Shown piece after piece: positions 7,451 to 15,264 of a stretch of DNA of 15,264 nucleotides. The translations under genes were made by a program, and so were the position numbers. The stretch is from Deltaproteobacteria bacterium. Lineage in GTDB: Bacteria; Desulfobacterota_B; Binatia; Bin18. Position 1 is the stretch's first letter; the number at the start of each line of letters is the position of its first letter. The stretch lies in NCBI GenBank assembly GCA_012271025.1, contig JAAXHF010000251.1, positions 1-15,264 on the forward strand, in the 5' to 3' direction. The notes beneath the pieces were generated by a model that was not told the DNA's origin, did not search any database, and saw only the letters and a list, made by a program, of their open reading frames with translations.

Positions 7451-8883
7451 CCCGCTGTCTCCCCCGCGTCTGCGTCAAGCTCCTGCAAGACCTCGAACAG
7501 GATTTGGGTGGCCTGACCCAGGCTGGCCAGCGGAACCCGTTCGTTGGGACCGTGCACCCCGTAGTTTTCCCCGGCTTGCAGCGCAATGCCCGAAAAACCG
7601 TAGCTGACCATGCCTTTTTCACGAAAATAGCGGCTGTCGGTAAAGCCGGCCAGCATGGTCGGCAGGACCAGAGCCTGGGGATGGTGGCGCTTGGCCACGG
7701 CGCTGATAGCCCGAAACAGCGGCGTATCGGCCGCCGACGCGACCGGGGGAAAATTGAGCAGGACCGACAGCTCAACCTGGGGATCGCTCACGACCTTGGT
7801 CAGGGTGGCGATAAACTGCTGGGCATCCTCACCCGGCAGCAGGCGGCAGTCGAGTTCGGCCGTGGCCTGAGCGGGTATCGAGTTGGTCTTTTGGCTGCCG
7901 CTGAGAACCGTCGGCGCAATCGTGTTGCGGACCAGGGCGTTGTGGTAGGGCTGTTCCATGAATGTCCGCTGAAAATCCGGGTCGGTCAGGGCGCGTTCAA
8001 GATCGCGGTAATGGGCTGCGGTGTCGTCATCCTCACGCTCGGCCAGGGATGAAAAATAGGCTTGGACGGCCGGCACGACCCTGATTGGCGCGGTGTAATT
8101 CTGGATATTGCCCAGGGCGCGCAGCAGACGGGTGACCGCACTATCGGGTCGCGGCACCGAGCCATGGCCGGCTTGGCCCCTGGCCGTCAGGCGGATCCAG
8201 CACGGCGACTTTTCGGCCACGCTGACGGTGTAGGAGATGTCTTCTCCGTCACGACGGATCCCGCCGCCCTCAGTCAAAACAAACTCGGCGTCCTGAATGC
8301 GGTCGAAATGGGTGTTAAGAAACCAGCCCGCCCCGTGCTGGCCGCCGGTTTCTTCGTCGCCGGTGCCCAGAAAAATAATGTCGCGTTTGAGACCAATGGC
8401 GTGGCGCTTGAGCAGGGCCAGGGCCAGAAACTGGACGACGGCCGTGCCCTTGCAGTCGAGCGCGCCGCGGCCGTGGACATGGCCGTCTTTGATCAGGCCG
8501 GAGAACGGCTCAAGGTCCCAGTGCTCGGCCTCGGCCGGCACCACGTCCATATGGTGGAGCAGAATGAGCGGTTTTTTTTCGCCGCTGCCGCTGAGCCGGG
8601 CGGACACAATGCCCCGGCCGGGCCGGGACTCGTAGACCTGGGCCTCAATTCCCTCTTGGGCCAGCTGTTCTTGCCAGAACCGGGCTGCGGCGACTTCATT
8701 GCCCGGCGGATTCGTGGTGTCGATCTGGATATAGCGGCTCAGCAGCTGGCCGGCCTCCCGCTCCACCGCTGCCCAGTCGGGCTGTCCCGCCACTGACACG
8801 GGGGAAAGCAGCATGAAGATAAGCAGCAGACCGGTAGCGCTGGCGGGCCGAGGCCAGCGGAAAAACGAAACGGCTGTAAGCAC
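7447..8883 (-). CDS. Secreted M20-family zinc peptidase
   Basis: A 478-residue metallopeptidase of family M20 (ArgE/DapE/CPG2/carboxypeptidase S group), two-zinc hydrolases that cut small peptides or N-acyl amino acids. Zinc and catalytic motifs are HMDVVP (H111 on), GRGALDCKG (D143), GDEETGG (catalytic E around 177-178) and a C-terminal GVHGPNER holding the last histidine. I chose GTG 8883 because GGAGGA sits just upstream and a fitting promoter lies at 8933-8961. It yields a clear Sec leader: basic RWPR, hydrophobic LLLIFMLLSP, cleavage after VAG near residue 33. The frame stays open 102 codons further upstream, but that would overlap smc. It is first in an operon with tldD (ATGA overlap) and pmbA. 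Substrate is unknown. Confidence 0.9.
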   Translation of the reverse strand: MLTAVSFFRWPRPASATGLLLIFMLLSPVSVAGQPDWAAVEREAGQLLSRYIQIDTTNPPGNEVAAARFWQEQLAQEGIEAQVYESRPGRGIVSARLSGSGEKKPLILLHHMDVVPAEAEHWDLEPFSGLIKDGHVHGRGALDCKGTAVVQFLALALLKRHAIGLKRDIIFLGTGDEETGGQHGAGWFLNTHFDRIQDAEFVLTEGGGIRRDGEDISYTVSVAEKSPCWIRLTARGQAGHGSVPRPDSAVTRLLRALGNIQNYTAPIRVVPAVQAYFSSLAEREDDDTAAHYRDLERALTDPDFQRTFMEQPYHNALVRNTIAPTVLSGSQKTNSIPAQATAELDCRLLPGEDAQQFIATLTKVVSDPQVELSVLLNFPPVASAADTPLFRAISAVAKRHHPQALVLPTMLAGFTDSRYFREKGMVSYGFSGIALQAGENYGVHGPNERVPLASLGQATQILFEVLQELDADAGETAG

Positions 8884-8932
8884 TCTTCCTCCGAACTGGG
8901 GAGTGGAGTCCGATCTGGAAACTCCCTCCCGC

Positions 8933-8961
8933 AGGCTAGTCTTCGGGGCAGGAAAAGGCAA
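8933..8961 (-). promoter_or_regulatory. Candidate promoter of the M20-tldD-pmbA operon
   Basis: On the minus strand TTGCCT (8956-8961) and TAGCCT (8933-8938) are exactly 17 bases apart. The expected start near 8926 leaves a leader of about 43 bases to GTG 8883, which supports that start and excludes the longer open frame. Confidence 0.45.
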
Positions 8962-8974
8962 GCGTGGCCCGCGC

Positions 8975-9002
8975 TGGATTTTTTCCCCATACAAGATATA
9001 GT
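8975..9002 (+). promoter_or_regulatory. Candidate promoter of the smc-ftsY unit
   Basis: TGGATT (8975-8980) and TATAGT (8997-9002) are 16 bases apart in the gap between the divergent M20 and smc genes. The -10 matches consensus at five of six positions; the -35 is weak. The predicted start near 9009 leaves a leader of about 70 bases. Confidence 0.38.
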
Positions 9003-9079
9003 GACCGGATAAATCCTCGAACCCATTCCCTTGCGGATGAACCGGCCGGGGGCTTGGGGAGGAGTGGGGAGGTGGGGTC

Positions 9080-12000
9080 ATGAGGATCAAACAGATTGAA
9101 CTCCTTGGATTCAAATCCTTCAAAGACAAGACGACGCTGACGTTTCCGGCCGGGGTGACAGCCATTGTCGGCCCCAACGGGTGCGGCAAATCGAATGTGG
9201 TTGACGCCTTGCGCTGGGTCCTGGGCGAGCAGAGTTCGCGTCAGCTGCGGGGCGCCGAAATGAGTGACGTTGTCTTTGCCGGCACCCAGGGCAATCCTCC
9301 GCTGGGCATGGCCGAGGTCAAGCTGCTGCTCGAAAATGCCGACACCCCGGTCGCCCCGCAGCCGGCGGCGCTTGGAAATGGCAGCCCCGTCACGGCTCGG
9401 GCCGGCAACGGCTGGACCGAGATGATGATCTCGCGCCGTTACTTCCGGTCGGGTGATTCTGAGTATTTCTTGAACAACATCCCGTGCCGGCTGCGGGATA
9501 TTGTCGAGTTCTTCCTCGGCACCGGGGCTGGCAGCAAAGCCTATGCGATCATCGAACAGGGCCGGGTTGAACATCTCATCAACGCCAAAGCGGACGATAT
9601 CCGGGTGCTGATCGAAGAAGCCGCAGGCGTTAGCTTATACCGCAGCCGGCGGCTGGCCGCTGAGCGCAAGCTCGAGCGCACCCAGGATAATCTGGCTCGG
9701 GTGGCCGATCTGCTGTCCGAAATGGAGCGGCAGCTGGGCACGCTGCGGCGCCAGGCCAAAAAGGCTGCCCAGTACCAAGCGTTGCAGGAGGAACTGCAAA
9801 CCGTAGACCTGACCCTGCTGTGCCACGCCTACCAGACCCTGTTGGATGAACTGGTCGATCTTGACCGGCGCCGGACCGCAGTCTTGGCCGAGGAAACCGC
9901 TCTCGAAGACCGAACGCGGCAGCTCCAGGCCGAGCGTGTCCAGGCGCAGACAGCTCTGGAAGACCGGGAGACCGCGCTACACGCCAGTGAGGAGCGGGTT
10001 CACGCCATACAGAGCGCCCTGCAACAGGGCGAACAGCGCAAGGAGTTTCTCCTCCACCAGGAACAGCGGGCCGCCGACCGCGCCGACGCGGCTCAAACCG
10101 AGTTGGCGGCGGTGGAGGAGCGTCGCAGTGCGGTGCAGAACGAGGTCGAGGGTCTGGTCGAACAAACCCGCCAGAGTCAGACCCGGCTGGCTGAGGAAGA
10201 AGCGGTGCTCAGCCGCCACGAGCAGGACGGTGGCCGCCTGCAAGACACCCTTGTGAGCCATGAGGCGGCGGCCGAAGAGTTGAAAACCGAGATCGTCGAC
10301 GTGCTGACCCAACACGCCCAGGTACAGAACGGGCTGGCCTACGCCCGGCGCCGGGGGGAGGAGTTGGCAGACCGCCTCCGGGTCTTGGCGACCGAGGCCC
10401 ACCAGGCGTCGGCCAGTCTGGCTGACACCGAGCAGAGTCTGGCTACGACCCGCACGCGGGCGGCCGAACTGGACGAATGCCTGCGGCTCGGCCAGCGTGA
10501 GCGGGGCGAGAAGACGGACGGCTTACAGGCGGTGGTGCGCGTCGGGGAACGGCTGGAACAAGATCTGGCCGGGGCCTGGGCCAAGCAGGCTGAGTTGCGA
10601 ACCCGGCTGTCTACTCTCAAAGAGATGGAGCAGGGCTATGAGCGCTATGCGCCTGGGGTGCAGTCCATCATGGCTGAGGCTGAATCGCTGACCCGGGTGG
10701 TCGGTGTGGTTGCCCAGATGCTCGAGGTGCCGCATAGCTATGAACGGGCGGTTGCTGCGGTCCTGCGCGAGAAACTCGAGTATGTCGTAGTTGCCGAGGT
10801 TGGCGACGGGCTGACCGCAGTCGAGTACCTGCATCAGGCCGAGGCCGGCCACGGCAGCTTCATCCCGCTTCAACCCCGTGGCGGCCCACAGTCCGTGTCC
10901 CAACACAACGGCCATGCGCTGACCGTTGGCCAGGGGCTTGCCGTGGTCATGCCCGCGCCCAGCGAGCCGGACGGCTTGACTCCCCTGCTCAGCCTGCTGT
11001 CGGTTGCGCCCCAGGGTCGTGAAGTGGTCGAGGCCCTGCTGGCCGATACCTTTCTAGTCCCCGACCTACAGACCGGTCTGGAGTGCTGGCAGCGTGACCG
11101 CCAGCCGCGGACTTTTGTGACGCCAAGCGGCGAGGTGCTGACCGCCCAGGGGGTGGTCAGCGGTGGCAGCCAGGGCTTTGCCCAAGAGAGCTTGCTGGAG
11201 CGCCGTCGGGAAATCCGCGATCTGCACCGCCAGGTCGAGCGGCACGACGGCGTGGTGGCCGACCTGGTACGCCGTCGCCAGGAAGCCAAACGCAGCCGTC
11301 AGGAGCTGGAGGGTGAATTGGCCCGCTTAGAGGCCCAGGCCCGCGCCTGGGGCGAAGAAAAACAAGCCCTGCACGCTCAGGCCGCCCAACTGGAGGGCGA
11401 ACAGCGCCGTCTGCTGGATAAGAAAGAGAGTATCGGCTACGAACGCCAGACCCTGGAGGAGGAGCAGAGCGGCCTCGGGAGCGAAATTGCCGGCTTGGCC
11501 GCCCGGGAGTCTGAACTGGACGATCAGCGTCAAGAACGAGAAGCCCGGCTGGCCGAACGGCAGGAGCAGGTCGCCCAGGCCAAACGTGCCCTCGAACACC
11601 AGCGAGAGGTGTGTGACGAGCTGCGGGTGCGGGTGGCCGAGCGTCGTGAGCGTCAGGAGGGGCTGCGCGCCCAGCGCTCGCGACTGCAAGAGCAGCAGAC
11701 CGAGCTGGCCGAGCGCGCGACAGCCTGCCAAGCCGAACACCGCGCCGCCCAGGTCGAGGCAGACCAGATTCAGACCGAGCTGACACAGCAGGCTACCCGT
11801 GCCGCCCAGCAGCAGACCGAACTGGCCAACGTGGGCCAGGAACACGAGCGCCAGCAAGAGGCCTGCACCCGGCTGCGCGCCAGCTGTCGCGCGTATGAAG
11901 AGGAACTTGAGCAGTGCCGGGCCAGCCTGCTCGACTTCCGAGAAGAGAAGACTCGGCTTGAGGTCAAGAGCGCTGAAAAACGGGTCAGCTGCGATCACAT

Positions 12001-12721
12001 CAATACGGCCGGATACGAACGCTATGAGATTGCCGTTCCTGGCGTACTGGCCCAGTATGCGAGCGCCCAGCTTGAGACCGAGACGGCCGAAGCGCGCCGC
12101 CAAGAGCTGCGTGACAAGATCGGCCGGCTCGGCGAGGTCAACCCCGGTGCGGCGGCTGAACTGGTCGCGGTCGAGCAGCGTCATGCGTCGTTGAAGGAAC
12201 AGGAGGCCGACTTGCAGGCCTCGATTGCCGATTTGCAGAGAACGATTGCCAAGCTCAACCGCGAGTCGCGCGACCGCTTCAGGGAGACATTTGGATTGGT
12301 TGACGCGAAATTTCGCCATGTCTATGAACGTCTGGTCGAGGGCGGCAGCGCCCAGATCAGCCTGACGGATGAAAACGATCCTACCCACAGCGGGGTAGAA
12401 ATGTCGGTCCAGCCGCCCGGCAAACGCTTGCGTTCCCTGCAGCTGCTGTCTGGCGGCGAGCGGGCGCTGGCCGCGCTGAGTTTTACCTTCGCCCTGTTTC
12501 TGATCCGCCCCAGTCCGTTTTGTGTGCTGGACGAGGTCGATGCCCCGCTTGACGATGCCAATGTGGGGCGCTTTAACCAGTTGGTCGGAGAAATCAGCCA
12601 AACAACCCAGGTGATCTTAATCACCCATAATAAACGGACCATGGAAGCTGCTTCGACCCTGTACGGTGTGACCATGCAGGAACCGGGCATCTCAAGCGTG
12701 GTCTCGGTGAGTCTGTCCTGA
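9080..12721 (+). CDS. smc: SMC chromosome condensation and segregation ATPase
   Basis: A 1213-residue SMC, the core of bacterial condensin, which loads near replication origins and extrudes DNA loops with ScpA and ScpB (not in this window). In order: the N-terminal head with Walker A GPNGCGKS (31-38), a long coiled-coil arm, a hinge at about 520-670 beginning YERYAPGVQS, a second arm rich in Q, E, R and A, then the C-terminal head with signature LSGGERALAAL (about 1123-1133) and Walker B FCVLDEVDAP (about 1147-1156). The head holds an extra proline/alanine/glycine-rich stretch around residues 93-113, before EMMISRRYF, that is longer than usual. GGGGAGG (9066-9072) precedes the ATG. The stop overlaps the ftsY start (TGATG). 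Confidence 0.97.
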   Translation: MRIKQIELLGFKSFKDKTTLTFPAGVTAIVGPNGCGKSNVVDALRWVLGEQSSRQLRGAEMSDVVFAGTQGNPPLGMAEVKLLLENADTPVAPQPAALGNGSPVTARAGNGWTEMMISRRYFRSGDSEYFLNNIPCRLRDIVEFFLGTGAGSKAYAIIEQGRVEHLINAKADDIRVLIEEAAGVSLYRSRRLAAERKLERTQDNLARVADLLSEMERQLGTLRRQAKKAAQYQALQEELQTVDLTLLCHAYQTLLDELVDLDRRRTAVLAEETALEDRTRQLQAERVQAQTALEDRETALHASEERVHAIQSALQQGEQRKEFLLHQEQRAADRADAAQTELAAVEERRSAVQNEVEGLVEQTRQSQTRLAEEEAVLSRHEQDGGRLQDTLVSHEAAAEELKTEIVDVLTQHAQVQNGLAYARRRGEELADRLRVLATEAHQASASLADTEQSLATTRTRAAELDECLRLGQRERGEKTDGLQAVVRVGERLEQDLAGAWAKQAELRTRLSTLKEMEQGYERYAPGVQSIMAEAESLTRVVGVVAQMLEVPHSYERAVAAVLREKLEYVVVAEVGDGLTAVEYLHQAEAGHGSFIPLQPRGGPQSVSQHNGHALTVGQGLAVVMPAPSEPDGLTPLLSLLSVAPQGREVVEALLADTFLVPDLQTGLECWQRDRQPRTFVTPSGEVLTAQGVVSGGSQGFAQESLLERRREIRDLHRQVERHDGVVADLVRRRQEAKRSRQELEGELARLEAQARAWGEEKQALHAQAAQLEGEQRRLLDKKESIGYERQTLEEEQSGLGSEIAGLAARESELDDQRQEREARLAERQEQVAQAKRALEHQREVCDELRVRVAERRERQEGLRAQRSRLQEQQTELAERATACQAEHRAAQVEADQIQTELTQQATRAAQQQTELANVGQEHERQQEACTRLRASCRAYEEELEQCRASLLDFREEKTRLEVKSAEKRVSCDHINTAGYERYEIAVPGVLAQYASAQLETETAEARRQELRDKIGRLGEVNPGAAAELVAVEQRHASLKEQEADLQASIADLQRTIAKLNRESRDRFRETFGLVDAKFRHVYERLVEGGSAQISLTDENDPTHSGVEMSVQPPGKRLRSLQLLSGGERALAALSFTFALFLIRPSPFCVLDEVDAPLDDANVGRFNQLVGEISQTTQVILITHNKRTMEAASTLYGVTMQEPGISSVVSVSLS

Positions 12722-13671
12722 TGGCTCTGTCGTGGCGAAAAAAAACTCCTCCAGAGCAGAAACAGTCGGCGTGGCGACGCGGTTTGTCCCGTCTGCGCCA
12801 GGCTCTGCGCGCGCCCCTGGATCGAATCCTGCGCGGTCGGCCGATTGACGACGCGCTTTTTGACGACTTGGAAGAGGTCTTGCTTGGCGCGGATGTTGGG
12901 GTGCAGGAGACCCTGCTCCTGATTGAGCGGCTGCGAGAACGCTGCCGGCGCGAGCGCCCGGCCGATGGCGAAGAGTTGAAGGGCTACCTGAAAGACGAGA
13001 TGCTCCGGCTTCTGCCGCCCGCCGCCCCTCCGCTGCTCGGCCAAGCCCGGCCCTGGGTGATCCTGATGGTCGGTGTCAATGGAGTGGGTAAGACGACCAC
13101 CCTGGCCAAGCTGGCGGCTCGCTTTGGGCAGGAAGGCCAGACGGTTTTACTGGTGGCCGGGGATACTTTCCGGGCCGCAGCCATTGAGCAGCTCGAAGTC
13201 TGGGCCGACCGGCTGGGCGTGGAGGTGATTAAACATCAGACCGGAGCCTCCCCCGCAGCGGTGGCCTTTGACGGGATTCGAGCCGGTATCGCCCGTAAGG
13301 TTGATGTGGTGCTGATTGACACCGCCGGACGGCTGCATACCCGAACGCCGCTCATGGAAGAACTCAGAAAGGTACACCGGGTGATCGCCAAGGAACTCCA
13401 GGGGGCGCCTCATGAGGTGCTGTTGGTCCTTGACGCGGCCACCGGCCAGAACGCGCTGAGCCAGGCGCGGACCTTTCAGGCCGCATTTCCGCTCAGCGGT
13501 GTCATTCTGACCAAGATGGACGGCTCGGGAAAGGGCGGAGTGGTGCTATCCGTTACCGAGCAACTCGGCGTCCCGATTCGGGGCATTGGCCTGGGCGAGG
13601 GCGCCGAAGACCTGCATGACTTTGAGGCGACCGCCTTTGTCGAGGCGCTTTTTTCTGCTGAGGACTCCTGA
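12721..13671 (+). CDS. ftsY: Signal recognition particle receptor FtsY
   Basis: A 316-residue SRP GTPase that docks ribosome-nascent-chain-Ffh complexes at the membrane for co-translational insertion. The N domain runs to about residue 105. The G domain has Walker A GVNGVGKTT (118-126), the DTFRAAA insertion motif, DTAGR (200-204) and TKMDGSGKGG (264-273), and ends in LGEGAEDLHDFEA typical of FtsY. The long acidic A domain of E. coli FtsY is missing; a short basic N-terminus (RKK, RR) may contact the membrane instead. The start shares one base with the smc stop, implying translational coupling, an order also seen in Firmicutes. Confidence 0.96.
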   Translation: MALSWRKKTPPEQKQSAWRRGLSRLRQALRAPLDRILRGRPIDDALFDDLEEVLLGADVGVQETLLLIERLRERCRRERPADGEELKGYLKDEMLRLLPPAAPPLLGQARPWVILMVGVNGVGKTTTLAKLAARFGQEGQTVLLVAGDTFRAAAIEQLEVWADRLGVEVIKHQTGASPAAVAFDGIRAGIARKVDVVLIDTAGRLHTRTPLMEELRKVHRVIAKELQGAPHEVLLVLDAATGQNALSQARTFQAAFPLSGVILTKMDGSGKGGVVLSVTEQLGVPIRGIGLGEGAEDLHDFEATAFVEALFSAEDS

Positions 13672-13678
13672 TGTTCCC

Positions 13679-13707
13679 TTGACTCGCAGCGCGAAGAGCC
13701 ATACACT
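13679..13707 (+). promoter_or_regulatory. Good sigma-70 promoter ahead of the zap genes
   Basis: TTGACT (13679-13684) and TACACT (13702-13707) are exactly 17 bases apart, starting eight bases after the ftsY stop. The expected start near 13714 leaves a leader of about 26 bases to ATG 13740. It can drive the ZapB-like gene, zapA, the 6S RNA and perhaps rny. No terminator separates it from ftsY. Confidence 0.62.
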
Positions 13708-13739
13708 CGACTTGAACTTTTCCTTTACTTTTGGGTGAT

Positions 13740-14003
13740 ATGGCTATACCAAGCCTCAAACTTCTTGAGGAAAAGCTTGACGGAATGCTGGAGCGCCACG
13801 CGCGGACTTGCCGGGAAAAGGCGATGCTGAGCCAACGCCTGAGCGAGCAGCAGGAGGCAAACGGTCGCCTGCGTGAACAGCTTCAGCAATACGAACAGGA
13901 ACGAGAGGAAATTCGGACCAAACTGGAACGGATTCTGGGTCAGTTCGACGGGCTCGGAATAGCGCTGAACGATGAGGGGGGAGGCGATGAAAGCCTTGGT
14001 TGA
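13740..14003 (+). CDS. Small coiled-coil protein, ZapB-like
   Basis: An 87-residue, highly charged protein with an almost continuous helical heptad pattern (KLLEEKLDGMLERHAR through REEIRTKLERILGQF) and a short disordered glycine/glutamate tail. Size, coiled-coil nature and position directly before zapA suggest a ZapB-type division factor that links ZapA-FtsZ to other septal or chromosomal partners. Sequence alone cannot prove this because coiled coils look alike. ATG 13740 is preferred; an in-frame TTG at 13731 would add three residues. No strong Shine-Dalgarno is visible. The end overlaps zapA by 17 bases. Confidence 0.68.
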   Translation: MAIPSLKLLEEKLDGMLERHARTCREKAMLSQRLSEQQEANGRLREQLQQYEQEREEIRTKLERILGQFDGLGIALNDEGGGDESLG

Positions 14004-14301
14004 GGTCGAGATTTTTGGCCAAACCTTCACGGTGGCCGGCGAAGAGCAAGCCGACTATGTGAGGCAGCTGGCCGATTCTGTTGACCAGCGTATGCACGAT
14101 ATCGCGGCCAACACCAAAACCGCCGTCCCCCTGCGGGTTGCCATTATGGCGGCTCTGAGCATTGCAGATGAGTGGCACAAAGCCAGTCAGCGAGAACAAG
14201 AACTCCAAGAAGAAACAGAACGTCTGTCTACGGTTTTGCTTAAACGGATCGAGCAGAGTGAACAGAACGAAGACGTAAGCAATGGCCGTGTTGTCTCGTA
14301 A
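13987..14301 (+). CDS. zapA: Cell division protein ZapA
   Basis: A 104-residue ZapA, which cross-links FtsZ filaments in the Z ring. The N-terminal globular part has the family pattern VEVEIFGQTFTVAG, then an EEQADYVRQLADSVDQRM helix, and VPLRVAIMAALSIADE, followed by a C-terminal coiled coil (QREQELQEETERLSTVLLK). ATG 13987 is chosen because a G-rich GGGGGGAGG run lies directly upstream; an in-frame ATG at 13972 has no ribosome-binding site. It overlaps the ZapB-like gene in another frame. The 6S RNA follows within about 15 bases of its stop, a common arrangement in proteobacteria. Confidence 0.9.
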   Translation: MKALVEVEIFGQTFTVAGEEQADYVRQLADSVDQRMHDIAANTKTAVPLRVAIMAALSIADEWHKASQREQELQEETERLSTVLLKRIEQSEQNEDVSNGRVVS

Positions 14302-14312
14302 TACGTTGTGTC

Positions 14313-14545
14313 TTCCTCATCGCACGTCTCCAGGCTCTCTCAGCGGGATTTGCCAAACGGCTGACCCCGACTGAGACGCTCCCCCAGTCCTCCAGGCCGA
14401 TTTCCTCCTCCATGAGGGCCTTGTGGAAGCTTCTTCCGCCAGGCAATTTGAGGGAGGGCGAAGATCCCCCTCATGCAGCTGACAACTCGCTGGGAGGTGG
14501 TTTTACACATGTAAAGGCCCTCCGACCCTGGGGATGGAAGGAGGT
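14313..14545 (+). ncRNA. ssrS: 6S RNA
   Basis: The 253-base gap between zapA and rny folds as a long rod. Closing stem: TCTCCAGG (14327-14334) with CCTGGGGA (14527-14534). Inner stem: CTCTCAGCG (14337-14345) with CGCTGGGAG (14488-14496). Apical hairpin: 14418-14444, 12-base arms with one mismatch and a 3-base loop. The hairpin centre (14431) is almost exactly the midpoint of the closing stem. A small TTTAC/GTAAA hairpin sits in the 3' arm. 6S RNA binds the sigma-70 holoenzyme through a promoter-mimicking bubble, and its gene commonly follows zapA. Ends are approximate; I saw no strong dedicated promoter, so processing from the zap transcript is possible. Confidence 0.82.
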
Positions 14546-14554
14546 CAGTGACAG

Positions 14555-15264
14555 ATGACAGTACTCGATTGGTTCATTTGGTTCATTGGAGTGGTGTGTG
14601 GCGGTGCGGGGGCGTGGGCGCTCGGGCTGCTGCGCCAACGCTGGCAGCACGAGAAGATCGTCAAGGCCGAGGAAACGGCGAAGCTCATTGTGGAGGAGGC
14701 CCAAAAAGAATCGTCCGTCATCAAGAAGGAAGCCGAGGTCCAGGCCAAGGACGCGCTCTTGCAGTCAAAAACGGAGTTTGAGAAGGAGCAGCGCGAACGG
14801 AGAAAGGAAATTCAGCAGAGCGAGCGACGTTTACAGAGCCGTGAGGAAACTCTCGAGAAGCGAGCGGTGACCCTGGACAACCGGGAAACCGAGCTGTCGC
14901 ATCGGGAGCGGGGGTTCAAGACCAAAGAAGAAGCGATCGACAAGAAAGCCCAGGAGTACCAGGGTTTGATCGAGGAGACCTGCCAGCAGCTTGAGCAGAT
15001 TGCGGGTATGAACCGCGAGGAGGCCAAAAACGTGCTGCTGGAAAAAATGATGAGTGACGCCCGTACCGAGGCGGCGCGCCAGATTATGACGGTCGAAGAA
15101 GAGGCCCGTGAGGAGGCTGAACGTCGAGCCAGGAAGATCATCAGCGTTGCGGTCGAGCGGCTGGCCGGCGAGTTTGTGTCGGAACGCACCACTGCGGTGA
15201 TCCCCCTGCCCAGCGACGACATGAAGGGCCGGATCATTGGCCGCGAGGGGCGCAACATCCGCGC
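14555..15264 (+). CDS. rny: Ribonuclease Y, N-terminal part (cut by window end)
   Basis: The frame opens at ATG 14555 and runs 236 codons off the window; full RNase Y proteins are about 520 residues. Residues 1-25 form an N-terminal membrane anchor (MTVLDWFIWFIGVV...), followed by a long charged coiled coil (about 30-200). The KH domain starts at about 223 with MKGRIIGREGRNIR, where GREG (229-232) is the RNA-binding loop. The catalytic HD domain lies beyond the window. RNase Y is a membrane-bound endonuclease that starts mRNA decay. GGAAGGAGG (14536-14544) precedes the start by ten bases and touches the 3' end of the 6S RNA, so processing of one may affect the other. Confidence 0.95.
   Translation, partial: MTVLDWFIWFIGVVCGGAGAWALGLLRQRWQHEKIVKAEETAKLIVEEAQKESSVIKKEAEVQAKDALLQSKTEFEKEQRERRKEIQQSERRLQSREETLEKRAVTLDNRETELSHRERGFKTKEEAIDKKAQEYQGLIEETCQQLEQIAGMNREEAKNVLLEKMMSDARTEAARQIMTVEEEAREEAERRARKIISVAVERLAGEFVSERTTAVIPLPSDDMKGRIIGREGRNIR

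Noticed and set aside
5777..7516. 579-codon plus-strand open frame opposite tldD and pmbA
   Set aside because: It is a frame shadow of GC-rich coding DNA; it crosses two well-supported genes and its protein shows no family motif.
8884..9189. Upstream extension of the M20 peptidase frame by 102 codons
   Set aside because: It would overlap the start of smc and the divergent promoter region and place the Sec leader inside the protein. GTG 8883 has a ribosome-binding site and a matching promoter.
11327..12601. 424-codon minus-strand open frame opposite smc
   Set aside because: It mirrors the repetitive coiled-coil codons of smc and has no promoter, ribosome-binding site or recognisable domain.

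Overview
This 15.3 kb window is a densely coded, GC-rich stretch of bacterial chromosome with no mobile element, CRISPR array or tRNA gene that I can see. The gene order smc-ftsY-zapB-like-zapA-6S RNA-rny, a Tat-exported copper storage protein and Gram-negative style proteins suggest a deltaproteobacterium-like or related, perhaps uncultivated, lineage. The phylum assignment is inference only.

Region 1 (1-2803) looks like a zinc-limitation locus. A 17-bp perfect dyad (211-227) overlaps the -35 of a promoter that reads into a COG0523 (CobW/ZNG-type) metallochaperone GTPase. Next come a Fur-family regulator that fits Zur and a solitary ribosomal protein L24 gene far from any S10/spc operon. Facing them, across a bidirectional terminator, is an L28-L33 gene pair. 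All three ribosomal proteins are of the cysteine-poor, zinc-free type; in L24 all four positions of the zinc-knuckle version are replaced (D, D, S, T). The simplest reading is a set of zinc-sparing ribosomal paralogues grouped with their regulator and a zinc chaperone.

Region 2 (2829-4550, minus strand) is a two-gene unit: glutathione-dependent formaldehyde dehydrogenase (adhC/frmA), then a Tat-exported Csp1-like four-helix copper storage protein with 11 cysteines. The dehydrogenase keeps its catalytic zinc ligands but has lost two of the four structural-zinc cysteines.

Region 3 (4573-8961, minus strand) is a translationally coupled operon: a secreted M20 zinc peptidase, then TldD, then PmbA/TldE. 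Unusually for a family known from the cytosol, TldD starts with a twin-arginine-like leader.

Region 4 (8975-15264, plus strand) is a cell-cycle and RNA block: SMC, FtsY, a ZapB-like coiled-coil protein, ZapA, a 6S RNA whose long rod structure can be traced by eye, and the N-terminal 236 codons of RNase Y, cut by the window edge.

The most interesting system is region 1, an apparent zinc-free ribosome module that includes L24.
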